Source of the DNA: Aeromicrobium sp. Root472D3
Lineage (GTDB): Bacteria; Actinomycetota; Actinomycetes; Propionibacteriales; Nocardioidaceae
NCBI RefSeq assembly: GCF_001426485.1
Contig: NZ_LMET01000001.1
Coordinates: forward strand, 1,211,915-1,275,914
DNA length: 64,000 bases
Direction: 5' to 3'
A program made the translations under genes and the position numbers. The notes below the pieces were generated by a model, which did no database searches, was not told the DNA's origin, and was given only the letters and a program-made list of their open reading frames with translations. How positions within the stretch are numbered: position 1 is the first letter of the stretch; the number at the start of each line of letters is the position of its first letter. This document shows, piece by piece, positions 1 to 5,130 of the stretch.

Positions 1-2
1 TG

Positions 3-1007
3 TGGGCGAACCCTCTCGGCAGCACGCTGCTCGTCGCCGGGACGAGCAGCGTGTGGGGCGGGACCCGTGCCCTGGGCGGCCGCGGGTTCCAGTGGGCACC
101 GTTCGCGACGGGTCCCGCCGTGACGGCCGTCGCGGCGGTGCTCGACGACCCGGCCACGAACACGTGGGCCGGGGGCGCCGTGATGCTGGCCTCGATGTCG
201 CTGACGGTCGCGCTGGCGTCGCGCGAGCTGTGGCTCGTGCGACCCAGCCCGGCCGAGCTGCTGCGGCGCGAGGCGACGTTCTCGCCGGCCGTGCGCACGC
301 TGGCGATCATGTCCGGCGGGTTCTCGGCGTTCTACGCGATGCGGTTCGTGTCGTTCGTGTGGGTCGGGCCCGACGGCGAGGTGTTCGAGCGCTACTTCGG
401 CTCGGAGGTCACGACGCTCGTCACGACCGTGCTGCTCGCGGCGATCTCGTTCAGCATGACGTCGCTCAGCTACGAGCGCGAGACCGAGGAGCTGCGCTCG
501 CAGGCCACGCGTGACGGGCTCACGGGGCTGCTCAACCGCACCGAGTTCATGCGGCAGGCGTCGGCCGAGTGGCGCGCCAAGAACCGCAGCGGGGCCCAGG
601 GCTCGCTGATCCTCGCCGACCTCGACTTCTTCAAGGCCGTCAACGACACCTACGGTCACCCGGCCGGCGACTACGCGCTGCAGGCCTTCGCCGCGACGTG
701 CCGCGGCATCGTGCGGTCGTCCGACCTCGTGGGCCGCTACGGAGGCGAGGAGTTCATCATCTTCCTGCCCGACGTGCCGACGGCGCGCGCCGAGCAGATC
801 GCGGGCCAGATCAGCGGACGTCTGCGCGAGACCGCCACGCCCAACGGCATGCCGTTCCCGACGGTCAGCTACGGCATCGCCGCCGCCGACGACGGCACCG
901 ACCTGGCCGACGCGATCGACCGGGCAGACCGGGCGCTCTACGAGGCCAAGGCGACGGGGCGCGACCGCGTGATCCTGAGCAGCGACGACCGTCCCGGCCC
1001 GGGCTGA
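3..1007 (+). CDS. Membrane-anchored diguanylate cyclase (GGDEF), 5' end cut by window
   Basis: The frame is open to the window edge, so the true start lies upstream. The N-terminal part is hydrophobic, with several likely membrane segments before about nt 460, followed by a short helical linker and a GGDEF domain (about nt 500-980). The active-site loop reads RYGGEEF, a functional GGDEF variant, and an RSSD inhibitory (I-site) motif sits five residues before it, so the enzyme probably makes c-di-GMP and is product-inhibited. The DxxxF metal-site region is visible as LADLDFFKAVND. The sensory input is unknown. No EAL domain follows. The C-terminus is complete (TGA at 1005-1007). Confidence 0.93.
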   Translation, partial: WANPLGSTLLVAGTSSVWGGTRALGGRGFQWAPFATGPAVTAVAAVLDDPATNTWAGGAVMLASMSLTVALASRELWLVRPSPAELLRREATFSPAVRTLAIMSGGFSAFYAMRFVSFVWVGPDGEVFERYFGSEVTTLVTTVLLAAISFSMTSLSYERETEELRSQATRDGLTGLLNRTEFMRQASAEWRAKNRSGAQGSLILADLDFFKAVNDTYGHPAGDYALQAFAATCRGIVRSSDLVGRYGGEEFIIFLPDVPTARAEQIAGQISGRLRETATPNGMPFPTVSYGIAAADDGTDLADAIDRADRALYEAKATGRDRVILSSDDRPGPG

Positions 1008-1020
1008 CCGGCCGGCGCGC

Positions 1021-1161
1021 TCAGGCGCGCGTCGGGTTCTCCGCGGGGTTGGGCGGGGTCACCGGGTTGCCCTCGGTGTCGGGGTCGGTGGGCAGCTGGC
1101 CCGGGTTGTCGCCGGGGCTCGACGGCTCGGGCGCGGTCGTGGTGTCGGTGCGTGACGTCAT
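1021..1161 (-). CDS. Small disordered Pro/Thr/Asp-rich protein (46 aa), hypothetical
   Basis: ATG at 1161 opens a 46-residue protein made almost only of P, T, D, E, G, S and N, with no predicted fold. It is divergent from the DUF7218-like gene at 1270. Only a weak ribosome site is visible. On its strand a GTTT (1195-1192), 15 nt and GGGCAC (1176-1171) resemble a SigB/SigF-class promoter that would give an almost leaderless mRNA. It resembles in style the 62-residue acidic protein at 4900-5088. The function is unknown, and it could be a chance ORF. Confidence 0.45.
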   Translation of the reverse strand: MTSRTDTTTAPEPSSPGDNPGQLPTDPDTEGNPVTPPNPAENPTRA

Positions 1162-1269
1162 GGTGCCGTCGTGCCCACTGGGCCGACCGGTAAACCGTCC
1201 CGGGGTGCGTACGGCGGGGCGCGGTGGGTACGGGCCGTCCGGCACCCACCGACCGCCCAAGGAGTCACG

Positions 1270-1542
1270 ATGCCCCCGAAGAAGGACCCGAGCCTCAAGA
1301 AGCCCGAGATGTACGAGGCGCTGCGCGACCAGGGCGCGTCGAAGGAGAGGGCCGCCCGCATCTCGAACGCCGCCGCGCAGAAGGGCCGCTCGGCCGGGTC
1401 CGTGGGCGCGAAGGGCGGGGCGTCCGGGTCGTACGACGACTGGACCGTCGACGACCTGCGCGCGCGGGCCAAGGAGCTCGGCCTCAGCGGCTACTCGGAC
1501 AAGAAGAAGTCCGAGCTCGTGACGATGCTGCGGGAGCACTGA
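1270..1542 (+). CDS. DUF7218-like small protein with Rho N-terminal (SAP-like) domain
   Basis: ATG 1270 follows AAGGAGTCACG, a good ribosome site, and is preferred over the upstream GTG at 1171. The 90-residue product has a basic N-terminus (MPPKKDPSLKKPEMYEALR), a helical region with KERAARISNAAAQKG, a Gly/Ser linker, and a C-terminal module (about residues 55-90: DWTVDDLRARAKELGLSGYS then KKKSELVTMLREH) typical of Rho_N/SAP-like nucleic-acid-binding helices. Family members are common in actinobacteria and are often called stress-associated, but no biochemical function is established. It overlaps or abuts the methyltransferase downstream, suggesting cotranscription. Confidence 0.85.
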   Translation: MPPKKDPSLKKPEMYEALRDQGASKERAARISNAAAQKGRSAGSVGAKGGASGSYDDWTVDDLRARAKELGLSGYSDKKKSELVTMLREH

Positions 1543-2180
1543 TCACCGGCGCCGGCGCGGCCTCCGAGCTCGACTTCGGGGGGCTCACGATCGCCTTCGA
1601 CGACCGCGTGCTGCGCCCCCGCCCCTGGACGCTGGCGCAGTCGCGGTGGGCCGCGGACGTCGCGGGCACGGCCCCGGAGGGTCGGGTGCTCGAGCTGTTC
1701 GCCGGCGCGGGCCACATCGGGCTCGCGGCCGTCGCCGCCTCGCGGCGCGAGCTCGTGATGGTCGACCTCAACCCGGCCGCCGTCGAGCTCGCCCGCGCCA
1801 ACGTCGACCGGGCCGGACTGGCGGATCGCGTGAGCGTCCGGCACGGGCGGATCGACGAGGTGCTGGGCGACGACGAGCGGTTCGCGGTCGTCGTCGCCGA
1901 TCCGCCGTGGGTCCCGTCGGCCGGCATCGGGGAGTTCCCCGACGACCCGTCGATCGCGATCGACGGCGGCGACGACGGTCTCGACCTGGCCCGCACGTGC
2001 TGCGACGTCATCGGCCGTCACCTCCTGCCGGGCGGGACCGCGATCCTGCAGGTCGGCACGTCCGACCAGGTGCGAGCGCTCGACGAGCACCTGCGGCAGG
2101 GCGGGTCCGGCCTGCGCACCGCCGAGACCCGCGTCTTCGAGCGCGGCGTGCTGGTCGAGCTCCGCCGACGAGTCACGTAG
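1539..2180 (+). CDS. Class I SAM-dependent methyltransferase (HemK/RsmC-like small domain)
   Basis: The SAM-binding motif I is LELFAGAGHIGL, the acidic motif II follows in VMVDLNPAA, and motif IV is ADPPW, the DPPW/NPPY signature of methyltransferases acting on planar nitrogen in protein Gln, RNA or DNA. The substrate is unknown. The start is uncertain: no ATG or GTG lies ahead of the conserved LDFGGLTIAFDDRVLRPRPW segment, so a CTG at 1539 overlapping the upstream TGA is the best guess; GTG at about 1608 would cut that segment. The stop codon at 2178-2180 lies inside the first unit of the 21-bp repeat array. Confidence 0.8.
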   Translation: MITGAGAASELDFGGLTIAFDDRVLRPRPWTLAQSRWAADVAGTAPEGRVLELFAGAGHIGLAAVAASRRELVMVDLNPAAVELARANVDRAGLADRVSVRHGRIDEVLGDDERFAVVVADPPWVPSAGIGEFPDDPSIAIDGGDDGLDLARTCCDVIGRHLLPGGTAILQVGTSDQVRALDEHLRQGGSGLRTAETRVFERGVLVELRRRVT

Positions 2181-2349
2181 TCCCGCCGACGAGTCACGCA
2201 GTCCCGCCGACGAGTCACCTGGACCCGCTCGCGAGTCACTCCGGGTGACTCGCGGCCGGGCATGACTGACTCGTCGGCAGGCGTGGGTGACTCGTCGGCG
2301 GGCGTGGGTGACTCGTCGGCGGGCGTGGGTGACTCGTCGGCGATCGGGG
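2162..2349. repeat. Mirrored array of nine 21-bp repeats around a central palindrome
   Basis: Four units in one orientation (starting at 2162, 2183, 2204, 2225; core CCCGCCGACGAGTCAC) are followed by five units in inverse orientation (core GTGACTCGTCGGC at 2245, 2266, 2287, 2308, 2329). All are in exact 21-bp register across the centre. The centre is a 10-bp stem, CGCGAGTCAC (2230-2239) and GTGACTCGCG (2245-2254), with a 5-nt loop. The array fills the gap between the convergent methyltransferase and CDGSH genes, and its first unit encodes the methyltransferase C-terminus. It could extrude as a cruciform or form a long RNA hairpin acting as a bidirectional terminator. No T-tract is present. 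Confidence 0.93.
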
Positions 2350-2350
2350 G

Positions 2351-2566
2351 CTAGGGGCGGGACTTGTCGGGGATCAGCTTGTGCGTGCCGTCGCACCACG
2401 GCTGCATCGACGACTTGCCGCAGCGGCACACCGCGCTGACGGGACGGGTCGTGCGGTGCCGCACGCCGTCGGCGTCCTCGATCACGTGGTCGCCGCGCAG
2501 CAGCATCGGGCCGCCCGCGCAGAGGATCACGGTGGGGTGCTCGCCGCCCTGCTCGTCGTCGCTCAC
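2351..2566 (-). CDS. CDGSH iron-sulfur domain protein
   Basis: A 71-residue protein from GTG 2566. The signature is CRCGKSSMQPWCDGTH, the Cys-X-Cys ... Cys-Asp-Gly-X-His set that binds a redox-active, acid-labile [2Fe-2S] cluster through three Cys and one His. It is a single-domain, soluble bacterial type with no membrane helix. Its GTG start overlaps the TGA of the upstream diiron-oxidase-like gene by 4 bp (GTGA), so the two are translationally coupled. That coupling suggests it could pass electrons to, or assemble with, the upstream enzyme. This is inference only. The gene ends at the edge of the mirrored repeat array. Confidence 0.93.
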   Translation of the reverse strand: MSDDEQGGEHPTVILCAGGPMLLRGDHVIEDADGVRHRTTRPVSAVCRCGKSSMQPWCDGTHKLIPDKSRP

Positions 2567-3507
2567 GCGGCCCACCCCTCGAGCATGCGCCGCGCGAAGC
2601 GGTCCTCGAGGTCCAAGCACGTGAACGCGCCGAGGAACATGTCGTCGCGCAGCGCCGGCTCCTCGTCGAGCAGCGACCCGCAGATCGTCCGGACCGCCAG
2701 CTGCTCGTGCACCGCGTCGGCCGCGACGTGCTCGTCGTAGTACTCGGCCATCGAGTCGGGCAGGCCGAGGCGCCGCAGCCCCTGCGCCATGCGGCGCGAC
2801 GGGATGCTGCTGGTCGCCTCGAACGCCGCCAGGTGACCCAGCGACGCCCCGCGGAGACGACGGTTCAGGCCGAACAGCGACATCGCGTTGTTCTCCTCGA
2901 GCACCTCGAGCGGCACGTCGTCGATGTAGGCGCCGTACTCGTCGCGCAGCCCGCAGTCGTCCATCCCGCGCGCGAACAGCGTCGCGTGGAGCCGCGTCGG
3001 GTCGCCGCCGCCGTACTCGTCGAACTGCAGCTCCATCAGCGCCGCCTTGGTGCGGTCCGGCAGCCGCGGCACGAGCCACGCGGACGGGTCGGACTCCTTC
3101 AGGTGGTAGATCGAGCGCATGCGCAGCAGCTCGAGCGTCTGCTCGTGGGTCGTGTGACGTTGCACCTGCGCGGCCAGCGAGGCGCCGTCGTGCGACGCGA
3201 CGTACGCGAAGAAGGCGTCGGCGAAGTCGCCCTCGGGCCAAGCGTCGGGTGCACGGTCACGCAGGGTGCGCTCGAACGTCGTCTCGAGCGAGCGGCGCAG
3301 GGCGATGAGCTCCGGCTGCCACTCGCGGTCGTCGTCGACGTCCTCGAAGCCGCGGTAGTGCAGCTCGTGCAGGGCCCACAGCGTGACGTGGAGGTCCTCG
3401 GCGTCGTCGGCGGGGGTCGACAGCAGCGGCGAGTAGTCGGGCGACGTCGACCGCATCGCCTGGAAGGCGGTCTCGCTGAGCGAGCCGCGACCCTTGGGCG
3501 TCAGCAC
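2563..3507 (-). CDS. Iron-containing redox enzyme, heme-oxygenase-like diiron oxidase (HDO) type
   Basis: A 314-residue, helix-rich protein of the family annotated as iron-containing redox enzyme, related to HDO and TenA folds. Candidate metal ligands read in the expected helices: E164 and H174 in DEYGGGDPTRLH, E230 in LAAFE, and H260, D264, H267 in YYDEHVAADAVHE. ALHELHYRGF at residues 45-54 is a conserved family segment. GTG 3507 is the only in-frame start near the conserved beginning (MLTPKGRGSLSE). HDO enzymes use O2 and two irons to oxidise amino-acid, fatty-acid or folate-like substrates; the substrate here is unknown. It is followed by the overlapping CDGSH gene. Confidence 0.82.
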   Translation of the reverse strand: MLTPKGRGSLSETAFQAMRSTSPDYSPLLSTPADDAEDLHVTLWALHELHYRGFEDVDDDREWQPELIALRRSLETTFERTLRDRAPDAWPEGDFADAFFAYVASHDGASLAAQVQRHTTHEQTLELLRMRSIYHLKESDPSAWLVPRLPDRTKAALMELQFDEYGGGDPTRLHATLFARGMDDCGLRDEYGAYIDDVPLEVLEENNAMSLFGLNRRLRGASLGHLAAFEATSSIPSRRMAQGLRRLGLPDSMAEYYDEHVAADAVHEQLAVRTICGSLLDEEPALRDDMFLGAFTCLDLEDRFARRMLEGWAA

Positions 3508-3846
3508 GACGACGCTCGCGGACGGGTCGACGCGGGGACGGGCAGGAGGTGGGCCATGAGGATGCTCCTCGGGGTTCGGGCTGCTCCGGCCGTGTGCTCG
3601 ACTGGGCGTCCATCAGGTACCCGGATGGGGGACCGTCAACCGGCGACGTGTCTCAGGCCGGTGCCAGTGGGTAACCAAGAGGGTGTGGTGGCCGTTGAGC
3701 ACACAGCGGCGACCTGGCGGAAAGTGGGCAGAGGGCGTGCGGACTAGGGCACGGCCTCTGCCCACGTCAGCGGGAGCGCCCGGACCGGCATAGGATCGTT
3801 GCGACGTTCCGGCACGTGCCGGCGGTGCAGAAGGAGGGCGATCGAC
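3508..3846. promoter_or_regulatory. Divergent intergenic region with GGGTA-type promoter candidates
   Basis: This 339-bp gene-free gap separates the diiron-oxidase-like gene (minus) from the GAF-ANTAR gene (plus). On the minus strand GTTG (3640-3637), 14 nt and GGGTAC (3622-3617) resemble a SigB/SigF-class promoter. On the plus strand GTGT (3648-3651), 17 nt and GGGTAA (3669-3674) do likewise. A second plus-strand -10-like TAGGAT lies at 3791-3796 without a clear -35. A large inverted repeat at 3724-3765 is listed separately. No supported coding region is seen. Confidence 0.4.
3724..3765 (+). promoter_or_regulatory. 17-bp inverted repeat upstream of the ANTAR gene
   Basis: GTGGGCAGAGGGCGTGC (3724-3740) and GCACGGCCTCTGCCCAC (3749-3765) pair over 17 positions with one mismatch around an 8-nt loop. 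It points at neither gene end, so it is not a normal terminator, and no T-tract follows. If transcription starts near 3680 it would fold in the 5' leader of the GAF-ANTAR mRNA, where an ANTAR protein or another regulator could act. It could equally be a DNA operator. Confidence 0.6.
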
Positions 3847-4527
3847 ATGGACGGTCCCCGCGTCCTGGCGGACATGGCGCTCGAGCTCGAGCAGGACCGT
3901 GATCCACGGAGCATCCTCGAGCGGGTCAGCCACTACGCGCGCCTGGTGCTCGACGCCGACGACGCCGGCGTCATGCGCGTCGTGACGCGCCAGAAGGTCG
4001 AGACCCCGGCCGCGACGACCGAGCGGGTCGACCAGGCCCACCAGCTGCAGTCGCAGTTCGACGAGGGGCCGTGCCTCGACGCCATCACGGGCCGCGCGAC
4101 GTACGTCGCCAACGACGTCGCGAACGACCCGCGCTGGCCCCGGTGGGGTCCGGCCGTCGTCGACATCGGCATCCTGAGCGCGATCGGCGTGCGCCTGGCC
4201 ACCCGCGAGCGGGGCTACGGCTCGCTGAACGTCTACGCCGACCGCGTCCACGCGTTCACCCCGGCCGACGTCGAGCTGGCCGAGGTGCTCGCGGCGCACG
4301 CCACGACGGCGTTCGCGGCCGCCGAGCGGGCGGCGGGCCTCGAGACGGCCCTGGAGTCGCGCACCACGATCGCGCAGGCCCAGGGCATCCTGATGCAGAA
4401 GTTCGACATCGACGCCGATGCCGCCTTCGACTTCCTGCGCCGCATCTCGCAGCACGAGAACCGCCGCCTGCACGCCGTCGCCGAGGCCATCGTGGTGCAG
4501 CGCAACGCCAACGCCCGGCCCGAGTAG
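3847..4527 (+). CDS. GAF and ANTAR domain-containing RNA-binding regulator
   Basis: ATG 3847 follows AGAAGGAGGG, a strong ribosome site. Residues about 15-155 form a GAF sensor domain (FDEGPCLDAI, then DPRWPRWGP and GSLNVYADRVHAF). Residues about 170-220 are an ANTAR domain (TIAQAQGILMQKFDIDADAA ... RRLHAVAEAIV), a three-helix module that binds paired hairpins in mRNA leaders and antiterminates transcription. This GAF-ANTAR order is typical of actinobacteria. No histidine kinase or receiver domain is present, so the signal probably enters through GAF. Its own upstream region carries a large hairpin (3724-3765). Confidence 0.92.
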   Translation: MDGPRVLADMALELEQDRDPRSILERVSHYARLVLDADDAGVMRVVTRQKVETPAATTERVDQAHQLQSQFDEGPCLDAITGRATYVANDVANDPRWPRWGPAVVDIGILSAIGVRLATRERGYGSLNVYADRVHAFTPADVELAEVLAAHATTAFAAAERAAGLETALESRTTIAQAQGILMQKFDIDADAAFDFLRRISQHENRRLHAVAEAIVVQRNANARPE

Positions 4528-4583
4528 GGTCCTCGACCCCGTCAGGACGATTGGGACGGCGCCGCGTGGGGTAGGTGGGCGTC

Positions 4584-4829
4584 ATGGCATCTCGAACCCG
4601 CAGGCAGAAGCGTCACGACCTCAACCGTCGGTGGTCGATCGGGCTGATCGTCTCGGTCGCCGCCGTGGTCGTCGCGATCATCGGCATCGTGCTCGTCCAG
4701 GCCGACGTGCTCCGCGACGCGTGGGTGTACGCGTTCTTCGGCCTCGGAGCGATCGGCGCGGCCAGCGCGATGCTGCAGACGATCATCCGCGGCAAGGCGG
4801 GCGACGACATCGACGAGGCGAAGCTCTAG
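4584..4829 (+). CDS. Small membrane protein with two transmembrane helices, hypothetical
   Basis: An 81-residue product from ATG 4584; a GTG at 4575 would add three residues. A basic N-terminus (MASRTRRQKRHDLNRRW) precedes two hydrophobic segments at about residues 18-40 and 46-62, then a charged tail (RGKAGDDIDEAKL). Positive residues at the N-terminus suggest both ends are cytoplasmic. No family is recognised. It stands alone and ends against a strong bidirectional terminator. Confidence 0.7.
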   Translation: MASRTRRQKRHDLNRRWSIGLIVSVAAVVVAIIGIVLVQADVLRDAWVYAFFGLGAIGAASAMLQTIIRGKAGDDIDEAKL

Positions 4830-4842
4830 CCCGACGCCCGAG

Positions 4843-4886
4843 CTCGCCCCGGCGCCCCCGTGTCGTCGAGGAGGCGCCGGGGCGAG
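4843..4886. terminator. Bidirectional hairpin terminator between convergent genes
   Basis: CTCGCCCCGGCGCC (4843-4856) and GGCGCCGGGGCGAG (4873-4886) pair perfectly over 14 bp with a 16-nt loop. The hairpin lies between the ends of the small membrane protein (plus) and the acidic 62-residue ORF (minus). There is no U-tract, as is usual in high-GC genomes. Confidence 0.8.
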
Positions 4887-4899
4887 TGGTCGGGACGGC

Positions 4900-5088
4900 T
4901 CAGGAGCCGCTGACGTCGTCGTTGTCGGTGTCGGTCGCGGGGCCCTCGGTCGCCGCGCCGCCCTCGGACGACCAATCGGTCGAGTCGCCGTTGTCGAGGG
5001 CCGGGTCGCTCTGGGTGTCGGGCGCGACGGCGGGCTGCCCGTCGGCGTCGACGGGGGTGGTCTGGGGGTCGTTCGCAGGTTCGGTCAT
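4900..5088 (-). CDS. Small acidic disordered protein (62 aa), hypothetical
   Basis: ATG 5088. The product is rich in D, T, P, S and A, strongly acidic, without Cys or hydrophobic segments, and is predicted to be unstructured. It lies downstream of the UvrA-like gene on the same strand with a 42-bp gap. No family is recognised. It is similar in composition, but not clearly in sequence, to the 46-residue ORF at 1021-1161. Confidence 0.55.
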   Translation of the reverse strand: MTEPANDPQTTPVDADGQPAVAPDTQSDPALDNGDSTDWSSEGGAATEGPATDTDNDDVSGS

Positions 5089-5130
5089 GCGCCGAACGTA
5101 CCCCCGTGCCGCGGGCGCGAAACCGCCCGG

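Noticed and set aside
2163..2248. Extra repeated peptide readable over the repeats (TSH-type heptads)
   Set aside because: 21-bp repeats give heptapeptide repeats in every frame; no start, ribosome site or fold supports translation.
2162..2349. CRISPR array
   Set aside because: Units are 21 bp with conserved short spacers, reverse orientation midway, and no cas genes are present.
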